Shown here: positions 55,946-64,000 of the stretch, in pieces
Numbering within the stretch: position 1 is the stretch's first letter
Layout: the number at the start of each line of letters is the position of its first letter
Assembly (NCBI RefSeq): GCF_003702045.1
Contig: NZ_RBTP01000048.1
Coordinates: 124,001 to 188,000, forward strand
DNA: 64,000 bases
DNA from: Pseudomonas viridiflava
GTDB taxonomy: Bacteria > Pseudomonadota > Gammaproteobacteria > Pseudomonadales > Pseudomonadaceae
Direction of reading: 5' to 3'
Made by a program: the position numbers and the translations under genes
Notes under the pieces: generated by a model
Told to the model about the DNA's origin: nothing
What the model saw: only the letters and a program-made list of their open reading frames with translations
Database searches by the model: none

Positions 55946-56009
55946 AGCGCGAAAGCAGGTCAGGAGGAGCCGTTGAAGCAGCCTGTAAACGCATCGCCGT
56001 ACTTCAGGA

Positions 56010-56987
56010 CTACTCGGCGTGAGCCGGCTTCTCGCGACGTGACAAGCTGTACACGTAGGCCGCCAGGATATGCACCCGGTCATCGCCCTGAGTGGCTTGC
56101 TGCGCAGGCATCTGACCCTGGCGACCATGACGAATGGACTGCTGGAGCTGGGCGAAGCCCGACCCGTAAATGTAAGCGCCCGGACGCGTGAGATCAGGGG
56201 CCCCCAACAGGGCGAGACCCTTACCTTCTACGCCATGACAGGCGACGCAGCTGGCAGCGTAGAGCTTCTGCCCGGCAGCCGGATCGGCATTGATGCCTTC
56301 GGGCAGGGTTCGACCTGTCATGAGTGTCGTGACGTAAGCCGATACATCGCTGACGCCTTGCTCCCCCAGCACCTGGCCCCAGGCGGGCATGACCGCGTGA
56401 CGGCCATTCAGGATCGAGGTCTTGATCGATTGAGGGTCGCCGCCCCAGCGCCAGTCTTCGTCAGTCAGGTTTGGAAAGCCGTAAGCGCCCTTGGCGTCCG
56501 AACCGTGGCAGACTGAACAGTTGGAAGCAAACAGGCGAGCGCCCATGCCCAGTGCTTGCGGATCTTTGGCAACATCTTCGATGGGCATGGCCGCGTACTT
56601 GGCGAACAGCGGGCCGAAGCGTGCTTCGGCGCTCGCCACTTCCTTTTCCCATTCATGTACGCCAGTCCAGCCTTGCTTCCCGTCGGCAAATTGAATGTGT
56701 TTGTCGCTGTCCAGGTACGTGTAACCCGGCAGCAGGCCTTGCCAGTTGCCTAGCCCTGGATACAGCACCAGATAGCCCAGCGCGAAGACAATGGTGCCCA
56801 TGAACAGCATGAACCACCACTTCGGCAGCGGATTGTCGTACTCCTCGATGCCGTCGAAAGAATGGTCCATCTTTTCTTGCGTCGGTTCTTTTCGTTCGCC
56901 CTTGCGGGTGGCCAGCAGTAGCCACACCAGGGCGACGAGCGTACCCAGCGTCAGCACCGTGACGTACAGGCTCCAGAACAGACTCAT
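56010..56987 (-). CDS. ccoP: cbb3-type cytochrome c oxidase subunit III (dihaem) CcoP
   Basis: 325 residues. Two N-terminal membrane helices and two c-type haem motifs, CSVCH and CVACH. CcoP passes electrons from soluble cytochromes c to CcoO. The start overlaps the ccoQ stop by four bases. Last gene of the ccoNOQP operon. Confidence 0.97.
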   Translation of the reverse strand: MSLFWSLYVTVLTLGTLVALVWLLLATRKGERKEPTQEKMDHSFDGIEEYDNPLPKWWFMLFMGTIVFALGYLVLYPGLGNWQGLLPGYTYLDSDKHIQFADGKQGWTGVHEWEKEVASAEARFGPLFAKYAAMPIEDVAKDPQALGMGARLFASNCSVCHGSDAKGAYGFPNLTDEDWRWGGDPQSIKTSILNGRHAVMPAWGQVLGEQGVSDVSAYVTTLMTGRTLPEGINADPAAGQKLYAASCVACHGVEGKGLALLGAPDLTRPGAYIYGSGFAQLQQSIRHGRQGQMPAQQATQGDDRVHILAAYVYSLSRREKPAHAE

Positions 56988-57166
56988 GGCGTGTCGCTCC
57001 CGGACTTCCTGACCTTGCTGATGGCCTCTGGATCGTCTGCGAAGGGCAGCAGCGTGGCGTCATCGAACTCCGCCTTGCGCTTGGGGCTGAATACCCAGAG
57101 CGTCAGGCCGATGAATGCCACCATCACCACCAGCGTGCCAAGGCCGCGAATCATTCCGATGTCCAT
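56984..57166 (-). CDS. ccoQ: cbb3-type oxidase subunit IV CcoQ
   Basis: 60 residues from ATG 57166 ([12 protein letters not shown]), one membrane helix and a charged C-terminal tail. GGTGA 5 bases upstream supports this start; GTG 57175 would add three residues. CcoQ stabilises the oxidase complex. Confidence 0.93.
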   Translation of the reverse strand: MDIGMIRGLGTLVVMVAFIGLTLWVFSPKRKAEFDDATLLPFADDPEAISKVRKSGSDTP

Positions 57167-57171
57167 CGTGT

Positions 57172-57780
57172 TCACCGTTTACTCTTGATAAGGGTGCCGA
57201 GGCCTTGCAGGTACGCCACCAGCGCATCCATCTCGGTCTTGCCTTGCACGGCCGCCGCGGCTCCGGCGATGTCTGCATCGGTGTAGGGCGTCCCCAGCGT
57301 GCGCAGCACTTCGAGCTTTTTAGCGGTGTCTTTGCCGTCCAGCACCTTCTCGACCAGAAACGGGTACGCCGGCATCTTCGATTCCGGCACGACATCGCGC
57401 GGGTTGTACAAATGTGCGCGGTGCCAGTCATCCGAGTAGCGGCCGCCGACCCTTGCCAGGTCAGGCCCGGTGCGTTTCGAGCCCCACAGGAACGGGTGAT
57501 CCCACACGCTTTCACCTGCGACCGAGTAATGACCATAACGCTCGGTTTCGGCCCGGAACGGGCGGATCATTTGTGAATGGCAGCCCACGCAGCCATTGGC
57601 GATGTAGACGTCGCGGCCTTCCACCTCCAGCGCGGTGCGCGGCTTCATGCCTTCGATGGGCTGGTTGGTGACGTCCTGAAAGAACAGCGGGACGATTTGC
57701 GTCAGGCCGCCGATGCTCACGGCAATCACCATGAAAAAGGCCAGCAGGCCGATGTTCTTTTCGAGCACTTCGTGCTTCAT
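57172..57780 (-). CDS. ccoO: cbb3-type oxidase subunit II (monohaem) CcoO
   Basis: 202 residues with one N-terminal membrane helix, the haem c motif CVGCH in [14 protein letters not shown], and the distal KMPAYPF Met ligand. It overlaps ccoN by four bases (ATGA). It relays electrons from CcoP to the catalytic subunit. Confidence 0.97.
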   Translation of the reverse strand: MKHEVLEKNIGLLAFFMVIAVSIGGLTQIVPLFFQDVTNQPIEGMKPRTALEVEGRDVYIANGCVGCHSQMIRPFRAETERYGHYSVAGESVWDHPFLWGSKRTGPDLARVGGRYSDDWHRAHLYNPRDVVPESKMPAYPFLVEKVLDGKDTAKKLEVLRTLGTPYTDADIAGAAAAVQGKTEMDALVAYLQGLGTLIKSKR

Positions 57781-59222
57781 GGGTGCGCTCCCGCCACGGT
57801 GATGCGCGCCGCGGCTTCGGCTTCTTCCGGGCTGGACGCACGCACGGTGCGCAGAACGTTGTAAGCCATCAACAGCATGCCACTGGTAAAGATCGCACCG
57901 CCAATGGCTCGCACGACATAACCCGGATGACTGGCCTGCATGGCTTCGACGAAGGAATAGGTGAGGGTGCCGTCATTATTGATCGCGCGCCACATCAAGC
58001 CTTGGGTGATGCCGTTGACCCACATTGAGGTGATGTACAACACGGTGCCAATGGTCGCCAGCCAGAAGTGTGCGTTGATCAGGCCAACGCTGTGCATTTG
58101 CGGCCGGCCAAAGACCTTGGGTATCAGATGATAGGTTGCGCCGATGGTGATCATGGCCACCCAGCCCAGCGCACCGGAATGCACATGGCCGATGGTCCAG
58201 TCGGTGTAGTGCGACAGCGAATTGACTGTCTTGATGGCCATCATCGGCCCCTCGAAGGTCGACATTCCATAGAACGCCAGAGACACCACCAGAAAACGCA
58301 GGATCGGATCGGTGCGCAATTTATGCCAGGCCCCGGAGAGGGTCATCATGCCGTTGATCATACCGCCCCAGCTGGGGACCAAAAGGATGATCGACATGAC
58401 CATGCCCAGCGACTGAGCCCAATCGGGCAGCGCGGTGTAATGCAAATGGTGCGGGCCGGCCCAGATGTACAGCGTGATCAGGGCCCAGAAATGCACGATG
58501 GACAGGCGATACGAATAAATCGGGCGTTCGGCCTGCTTGGGCACGAAGTAATACATCATGCCCAGAAACCCCGTGGTCAGGAAAAAGCCCACGGCGTTGT
58601 GCCCGTACCACCATTGAATCATGGCGTCAGTCGCACCCGCGTAGGCCGAATAGGACTTGAACAGGCTGACCGGTAGGGCGATGTGATTGACGATGTGCAA
58701 CATGCCAGTCACCAGGATGAACGCGCCGTAGAACCAGTTGGCGACATAAATATGCCGGGTTTTGCGCTGTGCGATGGTGCCGAAAAATACTGCGCCATAG
58801 GCAATCCAGACGATGGCGAGCAGGATCGCGATGGGCCATTCCAGTTCTGCGTATTCCTTGGTGGTGGTGTAACCCATCGGCAGCGACACGATGGCGCCGA
58901 CAATGACCGCTTGCCAGCCCCAAAAGGTAAAGGCGGCCAGCCTGTCGGAGATCAACCGTGTCTGGCAGGTGCGCTGGACAACGTAATAGGACGTGCCGAA
59001 CAGCGCGCAGCCGCCGAAGGCAAAGATCACCAGGTTGGTGTGCAGTGGGCGCAGGCGCCCGAAGGTGGTCCATTCCAGGCCGAAGTTCAGTTCGGGCCAG
59101 ACCAGTTGTGAAGCGATGAACACACCCAGTGCCATGCCGACAATGCCCCAGACCACGGTCATGATGGCGAACTGGCGAACCACGGTGTAGTTGTAGGCCG
59201 TAGGGCTGATTGCTGCGCTCAT
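57777..59222 (-). CDS. ccoN: cbb3-type cytochrome c oxidase catalytic subunit CcoN
   Basis: 481 residues from ATG 59222 ([17 protein letters not shown]), preceded by CTGGAAG; readings extended to 59390 exceed the family length. About twelve membrane helices and the conserved His ligands ([43 protein letters not shown]). It reduces oxygen with high affinity and pumps protons. No Anr box was found in its 268-base upstream gap, which resembles the constitutively expressed cco-1 of P. aeruginosa rather than the Anr-induced cco-2. Confidence 0.97.
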   Translation of the reverse strand: MSAAISPTAYNYTVVRQFAIMTVVWGIVGMALGVFIASQLVWPELNFGLEWTTFGRLRPLHTNLVIFAFGGCALFGTSYYVVQRTCQTRLISDRLAAFTFWGWQAVIVGAIVSLPMGYTTTKEYAELEWPIAILLAIVWIAYGAVFFGTIAQRKTRHIYVANWFYGAFILVTGMLHIVNHIALPVSLFKSYSAYAGATDAMIQWWYGHNAVGFFLTTGFLGMMYYFVPKQAERPIYSYRLSIVHFWALITLYIWAGPHHLHYTALPDWAQSLGMVMSIILLVPSWGGMINGMMTLSGAWHKLRTDPILRFLVVSLAFYGMSTFEGPMMAIKTVNSLSHYTDWTIGHVHSGALGWVAMITIGATYHLIPKVFGRPQMHSVGLINAHFWLATIGTVLYITSMWVNGITQGLMWRAINNDGTLTYSFVEAMQASHPGYVVRAIGGAIFTSGMLLMAYNVLRTVRASSPEEAEAAARITVAGAHP

Positions 59223-59491
59223 TACCGACTTCCAGAATTCTGATTTTTTTGCAGGGCATAAGCGGGTGCAGGCGAGACGGTTCATCGCAGCAGCAGACCG
59301 AAAAGGCGGGGCAAGGGGTGACCGGCGATGCGCTCTGGCACAGGTTTCTGCCATAGGCCACTGGTCGGCAAGCTTAACTTTGAACGGCACCCGTGGGAAG
59401 CCGAGGCGAATGTTAAACGGCCTCAGGGTACGGTTGCCGAGGGCTCGCGGGTATAGTCCGTTTCCTGACGGCCATTGAAAAGAGAAGCATC

Positions 59492-60172
59492 ATGAGTCAC
59501 AGCACACAGGGTGAGGATCAGCGCACACACCTTGCGCAAGAAAACGGCTGGCTATGGACGGCAGGGCAGTGCGAAACCGGGCAGGAGCCGGTCACGCTGT
59601 TATTGGCCCACGGTGCGGGCGCGCCGATGGACAGCGAGTTCATGAACACGCTGTCGGCGTACCTCGGTGCATCCGGCGTGAACGTCATGCGTTTCGAGTT
59701 TCCCTACATGGCTCAGCGACGTCACGGCGGCAGTAAGCGCCCGCCCAATCAGCAAGCGCAGTTACTCGACTGTTGGCGCGAGGTGTATGCGCAGTTGCGA
59801 CCTTGTGTGAAGGGGCGTCTGGCGGTCGGCGGCAAATCAATGGGGGGGCGAATGGCGAGCCTGATTGCCGATGAGCTGAACGTCGACGCGCTGGTGTGTA
59901 TGGGGTATCCGTTCTATGCCGTGGGCAAACCGGAGAAGCCGCGTGTTGCACACCTGGCGGGTCTTCACACGCGTACGCTCATTGTGCAGGGTGAACGCGA
60001 TGCGTTGGGCAATCGTGAAACCGTCGAAGGATACGAACTGTCCAGCGCTATTGAGTTGCACTGGTTGCCGACTGCCAACCATGATCTCAAGCCCCTCAAG
60101 GTCGCTGGCGTGACCCACGATCAATGCTTGATGGAGTCCGCGCAGAAAATGGCAGCTTTTCTGCGCGGCTGA
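59492..60172 (+). CDS. Alpha/beta hydrolase family protein
   Basis: 226 residues with the oxyanion-side LLLAHGAGAPMDS, nucleophile elbow GGKSMGGRMA and catalytic His in TANHDLKPL. This is the KANL3/Tex30-like or dienelactone-hydrolase-like branch of alpha/beta hydrolases; the substrate is unknown. It is divergent from ccoN. AAAAGAGAAG precedes the ATG. The 59223-59491 gap must hold both promoters, but none was recognised with confidence. Confidence 0.88.
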   Translation: MSHSTQGEDQRTHLAQENGWLWTAGQCETGQEPVTLLLAHGAGAPMDSEFMNTLSAYLGASGVNVMRFEFPYMAQRRHGGSKRPPNQQAQLLDCWREVYAQLRPCVKGRLAVGGKSMGGRMASLIADELNVDALVCMGYPFYAVGKPEKPRVAHLAGLHTRTLIVQGERDALGNRETVEGYELSSAIELHWLPTANHDLKPLKVAGVTHDQCLMESAQKMAAFLRG

Positions 60173-60173
60173 G

Positions 60174-60632
60174 TCATTTGCAATGCACGTCGAATGCGCC
60201 GTCAGTGACCTCGAAGGCCAACGCCGACAGGGTGAAACTGAAATGCCCTTTCAGGCGCAGGGTGCGAGGGTTGGATTCGACCAGCGTCAGCACACCGGTC
60301 TGGAAATGCCCTGAGTGATAAATCACGCTCTGCCAGTGAGGCGTCTCGTTGTAAATCACCTTGATGCGGTCGTGCCCGATCAGGTTATGCGTGCCAAGGC
60401 GCAGGTCATGATCGAAGAACAGGCCGATGCTGGCGCGTTTGTTGCCGACCTTGCCATCGGCAATCACTTTCCAGATCCAGTGATCGGGAGCGTCTGATAG
60501 TTCCGGGCGCTGCGTCAGTCGTCCCAGCAGGTTGGACATGACAAAGGGTTTCTGGTTGACGCTGGCCTCGAAGGTGCCTTCGCAGGAAGGCGGGCGGACG
60601 AAACGTCGGGTGGGCGTTGCGGTGTGGCGCAT
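60174..60632 (-). CDS. Hypothetical protein
   Basis: 152 residues, no family recognised. No signal peptide or membrane segment. The middle is rich in His, Trp and Tyr (APDHWIWKVIADGKVG, NETPHWQSVIYHSGHF), and the C-terminal half alternates hydrophobic and polar residues, suggesting a beta-barrel or sandwich. Convergent with the hydrolase, one base apart. Function unknown. Confidence 0.6.
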   Translation of the reverse strand: MRHTATPTRRFVRPPSCEGTFEASVNQKPFVMSNLLGRLTQRPELSDAPDHWIWKVIADGKVGNKRASIGLFFDHDLRLGTHNLIGHDRIKVIYNETPHWQSVIYHSGHFQTGVLTLVESNPRTLRLKGHFSFTLSALAFEVTDGAFDVHCK

Positions 60633-60744
60633 GGTCTGGCTCTTGAAGCAGGATGGCTGTACGCCTGATGTGCATACATGAGAGCGGGCGCTACGCGATC
60701 ACGTAACGCCCTTGGATAAACGCGACTAACGCTTCAGCGATGGC

Positions 60745-63690
60745 CTAGCGAATGGCGATGGCAAGACTGGCATTGTGGTGCAGCAATTTGAAGTCTGCGC
60801 CTGTGACCAGATTTTTCACGAAGTACCACTTCCACCCCAGCATGTTTTGCGCCGCGACGGTCGAGGACCAGTAATTGCCCTTGCCCAGCGGCCAGCGGTT
60901 ACCGTAGGTGGCGTAGATCTCCTTCAACTCGTTGAACGATGGAACTCTGCCGCCCTTGGCCGACGCTGCGCGGGTCATCTGCGAAAGGCTGCCGCTGCCC
61001 AGCCCCAGGCACTGAATCACATGGGTCACAGTCACCTGATAGCTTTTGCCGGACCCCGACGCATCGGTGACCGAAATGGTTGCCGTGCCATTGCCTCGGA
61101 CCGTGGTCAAGCCATTACCGTCCACCTTCGCCACCAGCGGGTTGCTTGAGGTGTACCGATAGGGTGCCTGTCCGCCTGTGGCCTGGCGCTTGATGCTGGT
61201 CCCTGCCGGAAGCGTCGGCAGCAGATCCGGCACACTCGGGATCAGATAGACCCTGCCGGCCAGGGTCACGGGCGAGGTGTCGAATGCCAGCGCTTGCTGA
61301 ACCGTGAGCCAAAGGGGGGCCGAAACACTGGAGACGTCCCCGCGCGACACGGTGTACGTGATGCTGGCAGCGCCGCCTTGCGACGCGATGATCCATGCCT
61401 TGGGAACGTTGAACTGCAGCTCGTTGCCCGTCGCAGGTTTCGCAGCCGTGTCATGACTGGAAAGACCGCGCCAATTGAGCACCACGCTGTCCTCGCCATT
61501 CATGCCCGGGTAACTCACCCGAACCGTTGCTCCGGACTCGGGAATCAGCGACGGCTTGACCACGCCATCGTGACCGACGGTATCCATGCGCGGTGCCGGG
61601 AGCTTCGTCAGGCCGGCGAGAACGTTCAAAGCCAGTGTCGCGGACGTCTGCACCAGACCGTTGGCGCGGTTGACGGTATAAAACACCTCCACGAGCTGTC
61701 CGGCATTGGCAACCACCAGTGCAGAGGCGAACACGGTTTCCAGCGGCTGCCCGGCCTCGCTGTCAATGAGGGTCTTTTCCCGGGTGTCGCTGCCTTTCGG
61801 ACCCTTCCACTGCACCGTGACGCGGTCACCGGCCTTGAAACTTGCGCTGGCGTCGATGACGACGGTTGCGCCATTTGGAGCATTGGCAGGGTCGAGCGTG
61901 TCGCCGGTGGCTTCTTTTACCGTGGGGTTGGGCGTCGCAGGGACGATGGTTTCTCGAATGTTGATCAGCAGCTTGTCGGAGAGGGCGATCCTGTTGCCTC
62001 GCTGCACCTCGTACCAAGCTTCGACGGTTCTGCCGATGCTGGCGTCCACATAACGTTTGGGCACCCGGAAAACGGCTTCGCGATTGATCATGCCGCTATT
62101 GATCACGGTGTAAGTGCTGTATGTCCCGCCAACAGCACTCGAATCCCAATGTGCAGTGACTTTGTCGCCTTCTGCCATTCCCTGATAAGGCATTACACGC
62201 AGCAACGCTTCTAGCACAATGTCGGCCGGATCGAGAAACCCGTCGGCTCCGATCTTGTCCACAACCGGTGCTGGCAATGGCGTGGTGTTATCGATGTCTA
62301 CCAGCAATTGCAGTACAGGCGATTTGAAGAACGCTTTTGCGTGAGTCTTGACGGTGTAGTAGAGCTCCAGCGAGCCACCGGCCAATGCGTTGATCTTGTC
62401 GTCCGGGATCAGGAATTCGAGCGTTTTGTCGATATCATCCTGGTTGAGGTTTTTAACCTCGTCATGCATCACGGTTTCGCCACCCGGCGTACGGCCCATC
62501 AGCACGAGCGTGACATCGTTACCATCCGCCATGAAGTGATAGGGCGGTACTTGGGCGATGACGTTGCGCAGCGTGGGGTCAAGCAAACCATTGACGGCCG
62601 CAGGCACACAAGGCGGCTCAAGCTGTTGCGCTTCGCCGAGGACTGTCAGGGGCAGGCTTTTGGAGCGCAACACATTACCCGATGCCTTGGTGACGTCGTA
62701 CTTGAGGCGGGCACGACCTTGTGCAATGGGTTGGAACTGATCGTTGGCTATCAGGAACTCGACGAAACTGCCTGGCACCTGCACCACCTTGGAAGCGGTA
62801 TAGGGTTCCAGAGCAATGCCTTCTGCGGTACTGCGCTCCACGATGAATTCGATGGTGTCACCAATGACGATATTCGCATTGGAAAGCACCAGGGCCTGCA
62901 CATCGCCGCCAGCCAGTTTGTCCAGATCCAGCTCCATATTGGGAGCTTGTGGAGCGATCGGGGCAGGCAGGCTCGAGTGACCGATTTCCACCGTTGTGTA
63001 GGCCGGCAGCGAGAAGCGTGACCAGTTGTTGACGACATCCCGGATCTCGTAGCGCACGATGATGTTTTCCGAGTCGCCAGCTTCGATAACGACCTCTTTA
63101 TCGATGTCGATCACAACCGGCTTGCCAGGCTGGGTACTGCTCAAGGGTGGGCATTCAACTTCAATGCCGTGCCAGTAGACGGCAATGACGTCGCCGACGG
63201 CCATGTTCTCGTAAGGCTCAAGGGTGATCGATACGTTCTCCGGCGACGTGACGATGCCCGCCGGACTGATCACTGGAAGTTGCAGCTTTTCATTCTCGTA
63301 AGGCGTAGCTGGATCGGGGTCCCGGCCGCCGGGCAGGTCCAGCTTAACGATCACCTTTTGGATCGGAGAGTGTTCCGGAATTTCCGATGGAAAACGCGTG
63401 TAAATGTACCTTACATCGGTGAGTCCGGACTTAATCCAGCGGGTATTTACATACAGCGAAAACAGGCCGTTAGTGTTGGCCGAGTCGGGAGAGTGGGTGT
63501 AGCTATCAATGATGTCGTCATGGGCTCCCCAGAATAGATCAATGCGATCACGTTGGCTCATTTCAATGGGGCCGACAATAATTTCAAGTGGTCTGGACGG
63601 GTCAGCGACGTCCACGCTGCCCACGCCTTGACTATCATGGCTAAGCACAATAGGACCGGGAAGCTGTTTGAGAACAGGCGATGAATTCAT
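60745..63690 (-). CDS. Ig-repeat protein with invasin-like C-terminal domain
   Basis: 981 residues from ATG 63690 (MNSSPVLKQLPGP). After an N-terminal part, repeats of about 105-115 residues begin near 241, 357, 472, 582 and 697; most open with a Pro-rich LPAP-like step and contain a GD-V-x-W strand (EGDKVTAHW, AGDRVTVQW). A bacterial Ig-like (Big_2) domain follows at about 803-895 (NPLVAKVDGNGLTTVRGNG). The tail 896-981 has ELKEIYATYGNRWP, NYWSST and two further Trp, like the C-type-lectin-like tip of intimin/invasin proteins. No signal peptide is evident, so the export route is unclear. Surface adhesion is an inference. Confidence 0.75.
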   Translation of the reverse strand: MNSSPVLKQLPGPIVLSHDSQGVGSVDVADPSRPLEIIVGPIEMSQRDRIDLFWGAHDDIIDSYTHSPDSANTNGLFSLYVNTRWIKSGLTDVRYIYTRFPSEIPEHSPIQKVIVKLDLPGGRDPDPATPYENEKLQLPVISPAGIVTSPENVSITLEPYENMAVGDVIAVYWHGIEVECPPLSSTQPGKPVVIDIDKEVVIEAGDSENIIVRYEIRDVVNNWSRFSLPAYTTVEIGHSSLPAPIAPQAPNMELDLDKLAGGDVQALVLSNANIVIGDTIEFIVERSTAEGIALEPYTASKVVQVPGSFVEFLIANDQFQPIAQGRARLKYDVTKASGNVLRSKSLPLTVLGEAQQLEPPCVPAAVNGLLDPTLRNVIAQVPPYHFMADGNDVTLVLMGRTPGGETVMHDEVKNLNQDDIDKTLEFLIPDDKINALAGGSLELYYTVKTHAKAFFKSPVLQLLVDIDNTTPLPAPVVDKIGADGFLDPADIVLEALLRVMPYQGMAEGDKVTAHWDSSAVGGTYSTYTVINSGMINREAVFRVPKRYVDASIGRTVEAWYEVQRGNRIALSDKLLINIRETIVPATPNPTVKEATGDTLDPANAPNGATVVIDASASFKAGDRVTVQWKGPKGSDTREKTLIDSEAGQPLETVFASALVVANAGQLVEVFYTVNRANGLVQTSATLALNVLAGLTKLPAPRMDTVGHDGVVKPSLIPESGATVRVSYPGMNGEDSVVLNWRGLSSHDTAAKPATGNELQFNVPKAWIIASQGGAASITYTVSRGDVSSVSAPLWLTVQQALAFDTSPVTLAGRVYLIPSVPDLLPTLPAGTSIKRQATGGQAPYRYTSSNPLVAKVDGNGLTTVRGNGTATISVTDASGSGKSYQVTVTHVIQCLGLGSGSLSQMTRAASAKGGRVPSFNELKEIYATYGNRWPLGKGNYWSSTVAAQNMLGWKWYFVKNLVTGADFKLLHHNASLAIAIR

Positions 63691-63712
63691 TATGTTTGCT
63701 CGGTTATAAGTG

Positions 63713-63730
63713 GGCGGGGCAAGCCCCGCC
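63713..63730. other. GC-rich palindrome between the two Ig-repeat genes
   Basis: GGCGGGGCAAGCCCCGCC is a hairpin in the 50-base gap between the upstream partial gene and the downstream Ig-repeat gene. No T-run follows on either strand, so it may modulate rather than end transcription. Confidence 0.5.
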
Positions 63731-63740
63731 TCTGGAAGTT

Positions 63741-64000
63741 TCAAAGAGCGTTCGGTCGACCCGTGCGCATGTCGATCAATGCGCCGCCACGCTTTGAGTT
63801 TCCTTGACCTTTATCGCCTTTGACTTGAAAGCTGGCCTCGACGTGACCGTAGTAGTGCTCATCCAGTTTGTCGCGGGGCACCGTGAGGTGATAGCCGTTA
63901 TCAACTTCAGCCTGGGTGAGGGGGGCTGAGAGAAATGTCCATTCAGTGACCTGGTTGCCTCCGACGAGACGGTCATACCCTTCATAAACAAAAGTGATGG
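63741..64000 (-). CDS. Ig-repeat protein, C-terminal fragment cut by the window end
   Basis: The frame is open to the window edge and ends with TGA at 63741. The 85 visible residues read ITFVYEGYDRLVGGNQVTEW, TFLSAPLTQAEVDNGYHLTV, PRDKLDEHYYGHVEASFQVK and GDKGQGNSKRGGALIDMRTG, then RPNAL. The layout resembles one repeat unit of the adjacent 981-residue protein, so this is probably a paralogue or partner cotranscribed with it. No known family is recognised. The small ORF 63776-63991 in another frame is a shadow. Confidence 0.7.
   Translation of the reverse strand, partial: ITFVYEGYDRLVGGNQVTEWTFLSAPLTQAEVDNGYHLTVPRDKLDEHYYGHVEASFQVKGDKGQGNSKRGGALIDMRTGRPNAL

Noticed and set aside
59223..59491. 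Anr box for ccoN
   Set aside because: Both strands were read for TTGAT-N4-ATCAA and close variants; none is present.
63690..63744. Upstream TTG start (63744) for the Ig-repeat gene
   Set aside because: It would translate through the GC-rich palindrome and overlap the stop of the partial upstream gene. No ribosome site is visible.

Overview
The window is a chromosomal stretch of a fluorescent Pseudomonas, most probably of the P. syringae complex. The call rests on recognised proteins rather than a database search: a 282-residue flagellin whose six glycosylated serines (143, 164, 176, 183, 193, 201) match the numbering published for P. syringae pv. tabaci; a flagellin glycosylation island of two large glycosyltransferases and a FabH-like synthase directly upstream of fliC; and the typical Pseudomonas order of flagellar and chemotaxis genes. 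No rRNA, tRNA, CRISPR array or insertion sequence was seen.

Positions 1-7200 hold the glycosylation island (5'-truncated fgt1, fgt2, ketoacyl-ACP synthase III). Positions 7350-11153 hold the filament genes fliC-flaG-fliD-fliS-fliT with two sigma-28 promoters. Positions 11200-15560 hold the regulators fleQ and fleSR. Positions 15730-33930 hold the basal body, export and switch genes (fliEFGHIJ, fliKLMNOPQR, flhB, flhA) under several sigma-54-type promoters. This block is interrupted between fliJ and fliK by a signalling trio (STAS protein, receiver/PP2C/ATPase regulator, HPt protein) resembling HsbA-HsbR-HptB. Positions 33939-46300 hold flhF, fleN, fliA, cheYZAB, motCD, parC, parP, cheW and a DUF2802 gene.

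From 46376 nearly everything runs on the minus strand and concerns low-oxygen respiration: apt, the Fnr-type regulator anr, hemN with an Anr box, then the cbb3 oxidase maturation genes ccoGHIS with a SafE-like membrane protein, and the oxidase operon ccoNOQP. A Phd/VapC-type toxin-antitoxin pair sits between ccoP and ccoG. Beyond ccoN lie a divergent alpha/beta hydrolase, an unrecognised 152-residue protein, and the start of a locus for large Ig-repeat proteins, one complete (981 residues, invasin-like C-terminus) and one cut by the window end.

The logic of the first 46 kb is a transcriptional hierarchy: FleQ with sigma-54, then FleSR with sigma-54 for the basal body, then FliA (sigma-28) for filament and part of chemotaxis. 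The strongest leads for new biology are four FliM-like acidic LL motifs in the CheA linker, a sigma-28 promoter inside the chemotaxis cluster ahead of parP, the Hsb-like switch embedded in the export operon, the toxin-antitoxin pair inside the cbb3 locus, a flg22 epitope ending in Ser instead of Ala, and the Ig-repeat proteins.
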